Part shown: piece after piece, positions 38,815-49,668 of the stretch | Layout: every line of letters starts with the position of its first letter | How positions within the stretch are numbered: position 1 is the first letter of the stretch | From: Streptococcus infantis SK970 | GTDB taxonomy: Bacteria; Bacillota; Bacilli; Lactobacillales; Streptococcaceae | Direction: 5' to 3' | Length of the DNA stretch: 64,000 bases | NCBI GenBank assembly: GCA_000223255.2 | Contig: AFUT01000007.1 | Span: forward strand, 62,001-126,000 | Program-made: the position numbers and the translations under genes | The notes under the pieces: model-generated | Seen by the model: the letters and a program-made list of their open reading frames with translations, nothing else | The model's database searches: none | What the model was told of the DNA's origin: nothing

Positions 38815-39657
38815 TTACGGATTTTCTACACCTGAATTAGTAGGTTGATGACTATTTGTATTGCTATCTTCAGCATGATTACTATTGGTATTAGCCTCTG
38901 TTTGACCTCCTGTATTAGCGCCATTATCTCCTCCACTGCTAGCACTATCAGTTGAGTATTGGTCCGTTGCAGGTGCTTGGGAATTAGATATGCTTCCATT
39001 TGTTTCTGGATAGCTTTGAATATAGCTACTATCTTCTGAACGGCTGGCTTCTAGTCCGGCATCTCTAGTAGTCGTTTCTGTTTGGTTAGTTTTTTCTTCT
39101 TCTTTTTTGGTCAAGACTTCAACTTGTTTTTGGAATTTAGAGATTAGTTCTTGAATTGGTTTTATCTTTTCTCCAAGAGCAGCTTGGTCGCTGGCAGAAT
39201 TAATGTTTTTAATGATGTCTATTATTTTTTGCAAGGAAGTGATGGTCGTTTCAAGTTTTTGTTTATCTTGAAACTGACTATCAGAATCCTTTATATCTAA
39301 TTTCAAAGCTTTTTCACTATAATGATTTGTGACTTTATCGGCAGTAGAAGCGAGAAAGTCTGCTAATGTCTTTTTGCCTTCATCAGTAGTTGGTTTTAAT
39401 TCTTGAATTTTTTTCCAATCTTCTATAATGGTTTCAGAATCAATATTGAAGTCTTTAATAGCGTTTTTTACTTGCTCGACATCTTGTTGATTTTTTTGTT
39501 GTTTGATGAGAGCAACGTTCCCTCTCTCTGCTTGGATTTTTTCTTGATGGAGGACTAAGCCTGTCAAAAGTCCAATACCTGCAATAAGTGTAATAATAAA
39601 AATAGTATTTTTTGATTTTAGAATATCTTTGTAGTTGTTCACATTAGTCCTACGCAC
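38815..39657 (-). CDS. Membrane-anchored helical protein with Ser/Asn/Thr-rich tail, function unknown
   Basis: I do not recognise this 280-residue protein. A short cytoplasmic N-terminus and one transmembrane helix (TIFIITLIAGIGLLTGLVL, about 18-36) are followed by a Lys/Glu/Gln-rich helical region with coiled-coil character (about 40-190). The C-terminal 85 residues are low-complexity and rich in Ser, Asn, Gly and Thr. No LPXTG or choline-binding repeats. The start is uncertain: GTG 39657 continues the frame, but the only good ribosome binding site (AAGGAGGAAT) lies about 40 bases upstream, before a 12-codon frame. Monocistronic. Confidence 0.6.
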   Translation of the reverse strand: MRRTNVNNYKDILKSKNTIFIITLIAGIGLLTGLVLHQEKIQAERGNVALIKQQKNQQDVEQVKNAIKDFNIDSETIIEDWKKIQELKPTTDEGKKTLADFLASTADKVTNHYSEKALKLDIKDSDSQFQDKQKLETTITSLQKIIDIIKNINSASDQAALGEKIKPIQELISKFQKQVEVLTKKEEEKTNQTETTTRDAGLEASRSEDSSYIQSYPETNGSISNSQAPATDQYSTDSASSGGDNGANTGGQTEANTNSNHAEDSNTNSHQPTNSGVENP

Positions 39658-39835
39658 ATGGATGATGGTGTATAAATGGAATCATGTGCGCATTCCTCCT
39701 TATTAAAGTATATCATTTTTAGTTGATTTTAAAAATAAGTTTTTAAAGAGAATAGAGGTTTAGGCATGAATTAATTTTTTGTATCCTGATTTTCATGTAT
39801 TGACAGAAGAGGTTGATAGTTTGTCAGCATCTTCC

Positions 39836-39864
39836 TTGTCTTCTCTAACCAAGCATGTTATAAT
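39836..39864 (+). promoter_or_regulatory. mnmA promoter
   Basis: TTGTCT (39836-39841), 17-base spacer, TATAAT (39859-39864). Transcription should start near 39871, giving a leader of about 75 bases. Confidence 0.75.
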
Positions 39865-39877
39865 GAAAACTGCTCAA

Positions 39878-41067
<1,190 letters not shown>

Positions 41068-41086
41068 CTGGAGTTAAGTAAAAACG

Positions 41087-41701
41087 ATGAGTTCTCAATT
41101 TTTTTATGCATTTATGGCATTTTTCGCTATAATGAACCCAATTTCAAATCTTCCTGCTTACATGGCTTTAGTTGCAGATGATAGTCAAAAAATTTCACGA
41201 AAAATTGCTTTTAGGAGTCTTTTGATTGCCTTTGTTATTGTAACTGTTTTTATCTTTTCAGGAGATTTCATTTTTAAAGTATTTGGAATTACAATTGTTT
41301 CTTTCAGAATTGCTGGTGGAATATTAGTGGCCGTTATCGGTTATCATATGATTAATGGTAATCATTCACCCAGCTATAAAGGAATGGAGCAGCAAGCAGT
41401 AAATTCAGATCCAATGTCTATTGCTATTTCTCCTCTTGCAATGCCACTTTTTGCGGGACCAGGTACAATTACAACTGCTTTAAGTCTGGCTAATGGAGAT
41501 TTGCAGAATCAACTGATAACCGTAGTTGCTTTTGCTCTACTATGTGTCATCACTTATCTCCTGTTAAGAAGTGCAAAACAAATTGCAGGCTTCTTGGGAG
41601 AAAATTTGATGAAAATTATAACGAAAATGATGGGACTTTTACTATTCTCGATAGGAATACAGATGATTATCGTCAGTGTGCAGACCTTGCTCAAACAATG
41701 A
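41087..41701 (+). CDS. MarC family membrane protein
   Basis: Integral membrane protein of 204 residues with about six helices. It begins FFYAFMAFFAIMNPISNLPAYMAL and carries the conserved MSIAISPLAMPLFAGPGTITTAL in the middle. MarC/UPF0056 proteins have no proven substrate despite the multiple antibiotic resistance name. It starts 20 bases after mnmA and may be read through with it. Confidence 0.85.
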   Translation: MSSQFFYAFMAFFAIMNPISNLPAYMALVADDSQKISRKIAFRSLLIAFVIVTVFIFSGDFIFKVFGITIVSFRIAGGILVAVIGYHMINGNHSPSYKGMEQQAVNSDPMSIAISPLAMPLFAGPGTITTALSLANGDLQNQLITVVAFALLCVITYLLLRSAKQIAGFLGENLMKIITKMMGLLLFSIGIQMIIVSVQTLLKQ

Positions 41702-41707
41702 TTTGCA

Positions 41708-41735
41708 TTGACAAAACGATTTGATTTGATAAAAT
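41708..41735 (+). promoter_or_regulatory. Promoter of the nudix-mnmG pair
   Basis: TTGACA (41708-41713), 16-base spacer, TAAAAT (41730-41735). Probably drives the nudix gene and mnmG. Confidence 0.65.
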
Positions 41736-41844
41736 AACTTTAACAATAGTCATGATGGTCAAAGCTCATGGATGTTGTAGGCTTTTTGTTCTGCACTTCT
41801 TACGAGTTTTGACTGTTTTTGTGTCGTTTAAAGGAAAGGGAAAA

Positions 41845-42300
41845 ATGACTCAACAAGACTTTCGGACAAAGGTGGGAAACACTGTTTTTGGTGTTCGGGC
41901 AACAGCCTTGATTCTCCAAAATCATAAGCTCCTAGTCACCAAAGATAAGGACCAGTATTACACCATCGGCGGTGCTATTCAAGTCAACGAAAGAACGGAA
42001 GATGCGGTAGTCCGTGAGGTGAGGGAAGAACTGGGTATCAAAGCTCAAGCTGGACAACTAGCTTTCGTGGTTGAAAATCGTTTTGAAGAAGACGGTGTTT
42101 ACTATCACAATATCGAGTTTCATTATTTAGTAGACTTGCTTGAAGATGCTCCATTGACTATACAGGAAGACGAAAAAACGCAGCCTTGTGAGTGGATTGA
42201 CTTGGACAAGCTTGAGGATATTCGGCTGGTTCCAGCCTTTTTAAAGACAGCCCTGCCTGATTGGGACGGCCAACTAAGACACATTCATTTTGAGGAATAG
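41845..42300 (+). CDS. NUDIX hydrolase
   Basis: Hydrolase of 151 residues acting on a nucleoside diphosphate linked to another group. The Nudix box runs [23 protein letters not shown], with the invariant Glu and REVREE residues present. ATG 41845 has AAAGGAAAGGG upstream; the in-frame ATG at 41752 would add about 31 residues rich in hydrophobic and Cys/His residues and lacks family support. The gene ends eight bases before mnmG, suggesting co-transcription. Substrate unknown. Confidence 0.85.
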   Translation: MTQQDFRTKVGNTVFGVRATALILQNHKLLVTKDKDQYYTIGGAIQVNERTEDAVVREVREELGIKAQAGQLAFVVENRFEEDGVYYHNIEFHYLVDLLEDAPLTIQEDEKTQPCEWIDLDKLEDIRLVPAFLKTALPDWDGQLRHIHFEE

Positions 42301-42308
42301 GAGAGAAA

Positions 42309-44225
42309 ATGACTTATAATTTTACGGAAAAATACGATATTATTGTAATTGGTGCGGGACATGCTGGGGTAGAAGCCTCTCTAGCTGCTAGCCGTATGGG
42401 TTGTAAGGTCTTGCTTGCGACCATCAACATTGAAATGCTGGCTTTTATGCCTTGTAATCCTTCTATCGGTGGCTCTGCCAAGGGAATTGTTGTGCGTGAG
42501 GTAGATGCCCTGGGCGGCGAAATGGCCAAGACCATTGACAAGAGTTACATCCAAATGAAGATGCTTAACACTGGGAAAGGTCCAGCAGTTCGAGCTCTTC
42601 GTGCGCAGGCTGACAAGGAGCTTTACTCTAAGGAAATGCGCAAAACGGTTGAAAATCAAGAAAATCTGACCCTTCGTCAAACCATGATTGATGAGATTTT
42701 GGTGGAAGATGGCAAGGTTGTCGGTGTTCGTACAGCGACCCATCAAGAGTATGCTGCAAAGGCTGTTATTGTGACTACAGGGACAGCTCTCCGTGGGGAA
42801 ATCATCATCGGAGACCTCAAGTACTCGTCAGGTCCTAACCACAGCCTAGCTTCGATTAACCTTGCTGATAATCTCAAGGAACTGGGACTTGAAATCGGTC
42901 GTTTCAAGACAGGAACGCCTCCACGTGTCAAGGCTTCCTCTATCAACTATGATGTGACAGAGATTCAGCCAGGGGACGAGGCACCAAATCACTTCTCTTA
43001 CACTTCACGTGATGAGGATTATGTTAAAGACCAAGTTCCGTGCTGGTTGACCTATACCAATGGTACCAGCCATGAGATTATTCAGAATAACCTCCACCGT
43101 GCGCCTATGTTTACAGGTGTGGTTAAGGGAGTGGGACCTCGTTACTGTCCGTCGATTGAGGACAAGATTGTGCGTTTTGCGGACAAGGAACGTCACCAGC
43201 TTTTCCTTGAGCCAGAAGGACGCAATACAGAAGAAGTATATGTTCAAGGGCTTTCAACCAGTCTTCCTGAGGATGTGCAACGTGACTTGGTACATTCCAT
43301 CAAAGGTTTGGAAAATGCAGAGATGATGCGAACTGGTTATGCTATCGAGTATGACATGGTCTTGCCTCACCAATTGCGTGCAACGCTTGAAACCAAGAAA
43401 ATTTCAGGACTTTTCACAGCTGGTCAGACAAATGGAACGTCAGGTTACGAAGAAGCTGCTGGTCAAGGGATTATTGCTGGTATCAATGGGGCTCTGAAAA
43501 TCCAAGGCAAGCCTGAGTTGATTTTGAAGCGCAGTGACGGCTATATCGGGGTGATGATTGACGATTTGGTGACAAAGGGAACTATTGAACCCTACCGTCT
43601 CTTGACCAGTCGTGCTGAGTATCGTTTGATTCTTCGTCATGATAATGCCGATATGCGCTTGACAGAAATCGGTCGAGAGATTGGCCTTGTGGATGATGAA
43701 CGTTGGGCACGCTTTGAGATTAAGAAAAATCAATTTGAAAATGAGATGAAACGCCTAGATAGTATCAAACTCAAGCCGGTCAAGGAAACTAACGCTAAGG
43801 TTGAAGCGATGGGCTTCAAACCATTGACTGATGCAGTAACAGCCAAGGAATTCCTTCGCCGCCCAGAAGTCTCTTACCAAGATGTGGTGGCTTTCATCGG
43901 ACCTGCTGCTGAAGAGTTAGATGACAAGATTATCGAATTGATTGAAACAGAAATCAAGTACGAAGGCTACATTTCAAAAGCCATGGATCAGGTTGTCAAG
44001 ATGAAACGCATGGAAGAAAAACGGATTCCAGCCAACATCGACTGGGATGACATTGATTCCATTGCGACAGAAGCTCGCCAGAAGTTCAAACTCATCAATC
44101 CAGAAACCATCGGCCAAGCAAGCCGTATTTCAGGTGTAAACCCAGCGGATATTTCCATTCTTATGGTGTACTTAGAAGGTAAAAATCGAAGCATTTCTAA
44201 AAACTTAGAAAAGAAAGCTGAATAA
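42309..44225 (+). CDS. mnmG: tRNA uridine 5-carboxymethylaminomethyl modification enzyme MnmG (GidA)
   Basis: FAD- and folate-dependent subunit, 638 residues, that with MnmE adds the carboxymethylaminomethyl group to wobble uridines. The FAD motif is [12 protein letters not shown] (about 11-22), followed by [21 protein letters not shown]; the Cys region is [15 protein letters not shown]; the C-terminal helical domain is complete and ends [16 protein letters not shown]. The start follows AGGAGAGAAA, eight bases after the nudix gene. Confidence 0.97.
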   Translation: MTYNFTEKYDIIVIGAGHAGVEASLAASRMGCKVLLATINIEMLAFMPCNPSIGGSAKGIVVREVDALGGEMAKTIDKSYIQMKMLNTGKGPAVRALRAQADKELYSKEMRKTVENQENLTLRQTMIDEILVEDGKVVGVRTATHQEYAAKAVIVTTGTALRGEIIIGDLKYSSGPNHSLASINLADNLKELGLEIGRFKTGTPPRVKASSINYDVTEIQPGDEAPNHFSYTSRDEDYVKDQVPCWLTYTNGTSHEIIQNNLHRAPMFTGVVKGVGPRYCPSIEDKIVRFADKERHQLFLEPEGRNTEEVYVQGLSTSLPEDVQRDLVHSIKGLENAEMMRTGYAIEYDMVLPHQLRATLETKKISGLFTAGQTNGTSGYEEAAGQGIIAGINGALKIQGKPELILKRSDGYIGVMIDDLVTKGTIEPYRLLTSRAEYRLILRHDNADMRLTEIGREIGLVDDERWARFEIKKNQFENEMKRLDSIKLKPVKETNAKVEAMGFKPLTDAVTAKEFLRRPEVSYQDVVAFIGPAAEELDDKIIELIETEIKYEGYISKAMDQVVKMKRMEEKRIPANIDWDDIDSIATEARQKFKLINPETIGQASRISGVNPADISILMVYLEGKNRSISKNLEKKAE

Positions 44226-44228
44226 TTA

Positions 44229-44267
44229 CAAAAAGACTGAAATCTCTTTGGGAATTCAGTTTTTTTG
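44229..44267 (+). terminator. Terminator after mnmG
   Basis: ACTGAA and TTCAGT inside flanking A- and T-runs (CAAAAAGACTGAA...TTCAGTTTTTTT). Confidence 0.82.
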
Positions 44268-44314
44268 ATAGAATTTTCCTTGTTTTTCGAATAGAGAGAA
44301 AAGGGGGAGAAGGG

Positions 44315-44448
44315 ATGTTAACGATAGAAGAAAAAATTTTTTAGACACTTTTAAAAAGGCTTCATACCATCGTTTTTATGAGATTGAACGCTTTGTTACC
44401 TTGTCTGAAAAATTGAGCGAACGTCCGCCAAAGGCTGACAAGAACTAG
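44315..44448 (+). pseudogene. Small protein gene, frameshifted, not recognised
   Basis: ATG 44315 with GGGGGAGAAGGG upstream reads MLTIEEKIF then stops. One added base in the A6T6 tract at 44331-44342 gives a 44-residue protein continuing LDTFKKASYHRFYEIERFVT and ending SERPPKADKN. Charged, soluble, probably helical. No family recognised. I list it because both the ribosome binding site and the error pattern fit a real gene. Confidence 0.5.
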
Positions 44449-44492
44449 ACTTTTTGATATACTAGAACAAATTAAAATATAGGAGAGAGCGA

Positions 44493-46045
44493 ATGAACGT
44501 ATATGGCAGATTAGAAGACGAACCAACTCCAACTTGGATGGGAAGTCAGGATGCTCTGGTAGAAAATGAGGAGCAACTCGAGGTTGAAACCCGCGAACCT
44601 GCCCGCTTACCCTTTTTTAATATCCTAATTTTGAGTACCTTAGTAGTACTTGTGTCTGTGATTCTACCCTATTTATTTGGACTGCTAAGTCCAGAACAGG
44701 CTCAGGATTTCTATAATGGATGGGCTATGCATCAGAGTGGGGATATCTATTCAGATTATTTTGGGACTAGTGGTCTCCTCTATTACTTTTTACAGTTTCT
44801 AACCAAGGGCAGTATTTTGTTTGCAGTCTTTAATTGGTTGGCCTTAGTGGGTGCTGGCTTTTTTCTTTTTCATTCAGCTTATAACCTAACTGAAAAAACA
44901 AGCAATCGCAACAAGTGTTGACGGTCTTTTATGTCCTGGCTAGTGCTTTTAGTTTTGGTGGGGGATATGCAACTATTCTTGCCCTCCCATTCTTGTTCTA
45001 TGCCTTGAGTTTAGTAACAGCTTATTTGTCAGAACCAAGTCATGACAGAGGTTTCATCCGTATTGGGATTAGCCTAGCTCTAGCATTTTTCTTTGCGCCC
45101 TTGGTCACAGCTTTGTATGGATTTTTCTTGTTTTTTGCTGTAATAGCTTTTAATGTTGGTCGCAATAACTTGAATCATGGTCTCTATCAATTTTTTGCAG
45201 CGGGCCTTGGTTTTTCAATCTTCTTTTATCCAATTGGATACTACACAGTTTATAAAGGCAGTTTTGGAAATGCCATTAGTCAAATCCTCTATCCATTAGA
45301 TAGTTTGAACTTCACCTCTAACTCGGGATTACTCGACAACATCCTCTTCTATGGATTGTTAGCAATTGCTCTTGGAGCATTGACGTTGGCATTCACAGGT
45401 CTCTTCCGATCTAAGCCATTGGAACAATCAGTCTTATCAATCTCTGCTGCAATAGCTGTTATTTTGGTATTAGTTTTAGAGATTTTCTCTACAGATCTTA
45501 TCAATGGTAGTCGTATGGTTGAGCTCCTTCCTTTCTTATCGCTTCTTTTGTTGACAGGAATTCGCACGGAGAAGCCAGAAGGAGCGAATCGTCGTAGAAG
45601 ATCTAGAGAAGAAACTTCGGTATGGGGAGCTTTTGTAAAAGGAAATGCTTATCTACCAATTTTAGCTCTTGCTTACCTATTCTTAGCACCTGTAGTATCA
45701 CGATATTTACTTCATGCGGAACAATATCAAGAACGTATAGGCATTGAAACTAAAGTCAAAGGGGAAACGCAAGCTACAGATCGTATCTATGTTTGGGATA
45801 ATCTGACAAGTAGCTATAAAGCTAGCGAACGCTTGTCAGCTAGTCAGTTGCTATCGCCTAGATTACATACAGGACTTGATACAAATCGTACTAAGCTTGT
45901 AAATGATCTACGAGATAATCAACCAAAGATGATTGTTGTAAATACAAAGACAACTCTTTGGACAGAAGTTGAGCAGCTTTTAGCTGAAAATTATCAAGCG
46001 GTTCAAAGTGAATTCAAAGATTTTAAACTCTATAAATTAAAATAA
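44493..46045 (+). CDS. Polytopic membrane protein, glycosyltransferase-like (frameshifted)
   Basis: Membrane protein of 517 residues after correction. A charged N-terminal stretch (GRLEDEPTPTWMGSQDALVE) is followed by about ten hydrophobic helices and a soluble C-terminal domain (about 400-517, TQATDRIYVWDNLTSSYKAS). The layout resembles GT-C type or dolichol-phosphate-mannosyl-like enzymes, but no catalytic motif is certain. The position before nrdD matches, in recall, the pneumococcal competence-induced Ccs4 neighbourhood. The A-run 44893-44898 has six A; seven give LTEKNKQSQQVLTVFY. As read, the two parts cover 44493-44921 and 44915-46045. Confidence 0.65.
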
Positions 46046-46049
46046 AAAC

Positions 46050-46126
46050 TATCAATATCTTGTGTAATTTTAAAAAATTTTATTTTTTGACACAAGATAT
46101 TGATTTTTATTTTTTAGTGATATAAT
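46050..46126 (+). promoter_or_regulatory. Paired NrdR-like boxes and -10 of nrdD (also a terminator-like inverted repeat)
   Basis: ATCAATATCTTGTGT (46051-46065) and ACACAAGATATTGAT (46090-46104) are perfect inverse copies. Each aligns to the NrdR box ACACWATATATWGTGT at its most conserved positions. The second overlaps a possible -35 (TTGATT, 46100-46105), 15 bases before TATAAT (46121-46126). The long stem followed by a T-rich tract could also end the preceding gene. Confidence 0.6.
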
Positions 46127-46168
46127 ACTTTTTAGAATCAATATTATATTTAAGAAAAGGGTATGGGT

Positions 46169-48376
46169 ATGATTGTATTGGAAGAGAAGGCTGTCCCTGA
46201 TCCGACTTTATTCGTCGAAAAGCGTGACGGCAGACGTGTCATTTTTGATGTAGACAAGATTGATAAAGCGCTTCATAAGGCTGCTGAAAAAGTTATGGAT
46301 GTAACCCCTTTGGTCGAAAAGCGACTTAGTACCCTCGTTGAACGTATCGTTGACGAGATTCATAGCCGTTTCCCTCAAGGTGTAAAAATCTATGAAATTC
46401 AAAATATTGTAGAACACGAATTGTTGGAAGCAAAAGAATACGCCTTGGCTGAGGAGTATATCACTTATCGAACACAAAGGGATTTTGAGCGCTCAAAAGC
46501 GACAGATATCAACTTTAGTATTCATAAACTTCTAAATAAAGATCAGGCAGTTGTCAATGAAAATGCCAATAAGGATAGTGATGTTTTTAATACCCAGCGT
46601 GATTTGACGGCAGGGATTGTTGGGAAGTCGATTGGACTTCAAATGCTTCCTAAACATGTGGCTAATGCCCATCAAAAAGGGGATATCCACTATCATGATT
46701 TGGACTACAGCCCCTATACCCCTATGACTAACTGCTGTTTGATTGATTTCAAGGGCATGTTGGAAAATGGGTTTAAGATTGGTAATGCTGAGGTAGAGAG
46801 TCCTAAATCTATCCAAACTGCGACAGCACAGATTTCACAAATCATCGCAAACGTTGCTTCTAGCCAGTACGGGGGTTGTTCAGCAGACCGTATTGATGAA
46901 GTCCTGGCTCCTTATGCAGAAAAAAATTACCAAAAGCACCTCAAGGATGCGGAGGAGTGGGTGCTGCCTGACAAGCGTGAAGAATATGCCTGGAAGAAAA
47001 CCCAAAAAGATATCTATGATGCTATGCAATCTCTTGAGTACGAGATTAATACCCTCTTTACATCCAACGGACAAACGCCATTTACCTCTCTTGGTTTCGG
47101 TCTAGGAACCAATCGTTTTGAACGTGAAATTCAAAAAGCAATCCTGAACATTCGTATCAAAGGGCTGGGTTCAGAACACCGTACAGCAATCTTCCCTAAA
47201 CTCATTTTTACCCTTAAAAGAGGTCTGAACTTGGAGGAAGGTTCGCCTAACTACGACATCAAGCAGTTGGCTCTTGAATGTGCAACTAAGCGCATGTATC
47301 CAGATGTCTTGTCTTACGATAAGATTATCGAGTTGACAGGTTCTTTCAAGGTACCGATGGGCTGTCGTTCTTTCCTTCAAGGATGGAAGGATGAAAATGG
47401 AGTAGAAGTCAATTCTGGTCGGATGAACTTAGGTGTAGTGACGGTCAATCTTCCTCGTATTGCTCTTGAATCCGAAGGAGATATGAACAAGTTCTGGGAA
47501 ATCTTCAATGAGCGTATGAATATCGCGGAAGATGCCTTGGTTTACCGTGTGGAAAGAACCAAGGAAGCCACTCCAGCCAATGCACCTATCCTCTATCAAT
47601 ACGGTGCATTCGGTCATCGTCTTGGAAAAGAAGAAAGTGTTGATCAACTCTTTAAGAATCGTCGTGCAACTATTTCTCTGGGCTATATTGGCTTGTACGA
47701 GGTAGCGACAGTCTTCTTTGGTAATAATTGGGAAAATAATCCAGAAGCCAAAGAGTTCACCCTTGATATTATTCGCGATATGAAACGTCGAGTAGAAGAA
47801 TGGTCTGACCAATATGGTTACCATTTCTCTATCTATTCAACGCCGTCTGAAAGTTTAACGGATCGTTTCTGTCGTTTAGATACAGAGAAATTTGGCTCTA
47901 TTCCAGATATTACAGATAAAGAGTACTACACAAATTCCTTCCATTATGATGTCCGTAAGAATCCAACACCGTTTGAAAAGTTGGACTTCGAGAAAGTTTA
48001 TCCAGAAGCAGGTGCATCAGGAGGCTTTATCCACTACTGTGAGTATCCTGTTCTCCAACAAAATCCAAAGGCCTTGGAAGCTGTTTGGGATTATGCTTAT
48101 GATCGTGTAGGTTATCTAGGGACTAATACTCCGATCGACCGCTGTTACAAGTGTGATTTTGAAGGAGATTTTGAACCAACTGAGAGAGGATTTGCTTGTC
48201 CTAACTGTGGTAATAATGATCCTAAAACAGTAGATGTTGTTAAACGAACTTGTGGTTATTTAGGGAATCCTCAAGCACGTCCGATGGTTAATGGTCGTCA
48301 CAAGGAAATTGCTGCGCGTGTCAAACACATGAACGGTTCTACTATCAAAACAGCAGGGCATGAAGTAAGAAATTAG
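46169..48376 (+). CDS. nrdD: Anaerobic ribonucleoside-triphosphate reductase, catalytic subunit
   Basis: Glycyl-radical class III ribonucleotide reductase, 735 residues, making dNTPs without oxygen. An N-terminal ATP-cone (FVEKRDGRRVIFDVDKIDKA) precedes the barrel with substrate-site Cys residues. A zinc site CYKC/CPNC and the glycyl-radical motif RTCGYLGNPQARP lie near the C-terminus. I take ATG 46169 (MIVLEEK) rather than 46163, because GAAAAGGG is well spaced only for the former. Together with nrdG downstream it forms one locus, probably under NrdR. Confidence 0.96.
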   Translation: MIVLEEKAVPDPTLFVEKRDGRRVIFDVDKIDKALHKAAEKVMDVTPLVEKRLSTLVERIVDEIHSRFPQGVKIYEIQNIVEHELLEAKEYALAEEYITYRTQRDFERSKATDINFSIHKLLNKDQAVVNENANKDSDVFNTQRDLTAGIVGKSIGLQMLPKHVANAHQKGDIHYHDLDYSPYTPMTNCCLIDFKGMLENGFKIGNAEVESPKSIQTATAQISQIIANVASSQYGGCSADRIDEVLAPYAEKNYQKHLKDAEEWVLPDKREEYAWKKTQKDIYDAMQSLEYEINTLFTSNGQTPFTSLGFGLGTNRFEREIQKAILNIRIKGLGSEHRTAIFPKLIFTLKRGLNLEEGSPNYDIKQLALECATKRMYPDVLSYDKIIELTGSFKVPMGCRSFLQGWKDENGVEVNSGRMNLGVVTVNLPRIALESEGDMNKFWEIFNERMNIAEDALVYRVERTKEATPANAPILYQYGAFGHRLGKEESVDQLFKNRRATISLGYIGLYEVATVFFGNNWENNPEAKEFTLDIIRDMKRRVEEWSDQYGYHFSIYSTPSESLTDRFCRLDTEKFGSIPDITDKEYYTNSFHYDVRKNPTPFEKLDFEKVYPEAGASGGFIHYCEYPVLQQNPKALEAVWDYAYDRVGYLGTNTPIDRCYKCDFEGDFEPTERGFACPNCGNNDPKTVDVVKRTCGYLGNPQARPMVNGRHKEIAARVKHMNGSTIKTAGHEVRN

Positions 48377-48387
48377 AAAGAGATAGC

Positions 48388-48528
48388 ATGGGAAAATATC
48401 AATTAGACGATAAGGGTAAGGCCTTGGTTCAACGATTCCACGAAAAGCATTCAAAGGGTGGAGTCAATAAAAAAGATCGAGTAGCCAGCCTTAGAGAACA
48501 ATTTTTGAATAAGAACAAGAAAAAGTGA
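48388..48528 (+). CDS. Small conserved basic protein
   Basis: A 46-residue protein between nrdD and the acetyltransferase: MGKYQLDDKGKALVQRFHEK then a Lys-rich helical end (LREQFLNKNKKK). It lies 11 bases after nrdD with AGAAAGAGATAGC upstream. I recall a protein of the same size at the same place in pneumococcus, which supports it as a real gene. Role unknown; the conserved position suggests a link to anaerobic ribonucleotide reduction. Confidence 0.75.
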   Translation: MGKYQLDDKGKALVQRFHEKHSKGGVNKKDRVASLREQFLNKNKKK

Positions 48529-48565
48529 GAGTCCCCTCTCACTTTTCTCATAGCGGGAGGAATAC

Positions 48566-49066
48566 ATGGAATTACGCAGACCAACATTAGCAGATAAAGA
48601 AACCATTCTAAACATGATGGCAGAGTTTGAAGAGACCCAATCGGCTCATAACGGTGGCTTTTGGGATACTGAGAACTTTGATTATGAGGAGTGGCTAGAA
48701 ATTAGCCATAATAAAGAAATGGGAATAGGATTGCTGGAAAATCGCGTTCCATCAATTCAGTTCGTATTGTTTGATAAATCAGGCCATGCTTTAGGCTTTT
48801 TGAATCTACGGCTGAGACTACATGAGGGCTTGCTGAATCATGCTGGTCATATTGGTTATTCCATCCGCCCGTCTGAAAGAGGCAAGGGTTACGCCAAAGA
48901 GTCCCTCCGACAAGGTCTACAAGTTGCTAAGGAAAAGAATATCAAACGAGCGCTTGTGACTTGTAGCACGGAAAATCCTGCCAGTCGAGCTGTTATTTTA
49001 GCTAACGGTGGTGTTTATGAGGATGTTCGAAACGGAACGGAGCGCTATTGGATAGACTTGGAGTAG
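48566..49066 (+). CDS. GNAT family N-acetyltransferase
   Basis: Acetyl-CoA-dependent acetyltransferase of 166 residues. The GNAT fold is shown by IGYSIRPSERGKGYAKESLRQGL (motif A, about 91-114, with the RGKGYA pyrophosphate loop) and ALVTCSTENPASRAVILANGG (motif B). It resembles the YjdJ/RimJ-like group with unknown substrate. GGGAGGAATAC precedes ATG 48566. It sits in the nrdD-nrdG operon, ending six bases before the nrdG start. Confidence 0.85.
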   Translation: MELRRPTLADKETILNMMAEFEETQSAHNGGFWDTENFDYEEWLEISHNKEMGIGLLENRVPSIQFVLFDKSGHALGFLNLRLRLHEGLLNHAGHIGYSIRPSERGKGYAKESLRQGLQVAKEKNIKRALVTCSTENPASRAVILANGGVYEDVRNGTERYWIDLE

Positions 49067-49071
49067 AAAGC

Positions 49072-49668
49072 ATGACATGGAATACACCAAAACCAGGCGA
49101 GTGGAAAAGTGAAGAACTCAGTCAAGGGCGTATCATTGACTATAAGGCTTTTAATTTTGTGGATGGAGAAGGGGTGCGCAACTCCCTTTACGTAGCAGGT
49201 TGTATGTTTCACTGTGAGGGCTGTTACAACGTAGCGACCTGGTCCTTTAATGCAGGCATACCTTATACCCCAGAGTTGGAAGAGCAAATCATAGCAGACC
49301 TAGCCCAACCCTATGTTCAAGGCTTGACTTTATTAGGAGGAGAACCCTTCCTAAATACAGGAATCCTCTTGCCTCTCGTGAAACGTATCCGGAAAGAATT
49401 GCCAGAAAAAGATATTTGGTCATGGACGGGATACACATGGGAAGAGATGATGTTGGAGACACCTGATAAGCTGGAGCTCTTGTCCATGATTGATATCTTG
49501 GTTGATGGACGGTATAATAAAAGCAAGCGTAATCTCATGCTTCAATTCCGAGGCTCGTCCAATCAACGAATTATTGATGTGCAAAAATCCCTCAAAAGTG
49601 GGCAAGTGGTGATTTGGGACAAGCTTAATGATGGGAAGCAAAGCTATGAACAGGTGAAGAGAGAATGA
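49072..49668 (+). CDS. nrdG: Anaerobic ribonucleotide reductase activating protein
   Basis: Radical-SAM activase of 198 residues that puts the glycyl radical on NrdD. The [4Fe-4S] cysteines are in CMFHCEGC (CxxxCxxC), and the glycine-rich SAM motif is TLLGGEPFL. ATG 49072 (MTWNTPKPGEW) has GGAGTAG upstream; the in-frame TTG at 49048 overlaps the preceding gene and lacks support. Its stop overlaps the next start (ATGA at 49665). Confidence 0.94.
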   Translation: MTWNTPKPGEWKSEELSQGRIIDYKAFNFVDGEGVRNSLYVAGCMFHCEGCYNVATWSFNAGIPYTPELEEQIIADLAQPYVQGLTLLGGEPFLNTGILLPLVKRIRKELPEKDIWSWTGYTWEEMMLETPDKLELLSMIDILVDGRYNKSKRNLMLQFRGSSNQRIIDVQKSLKSGQVVIWDKLNDGKQSYEQVKRE

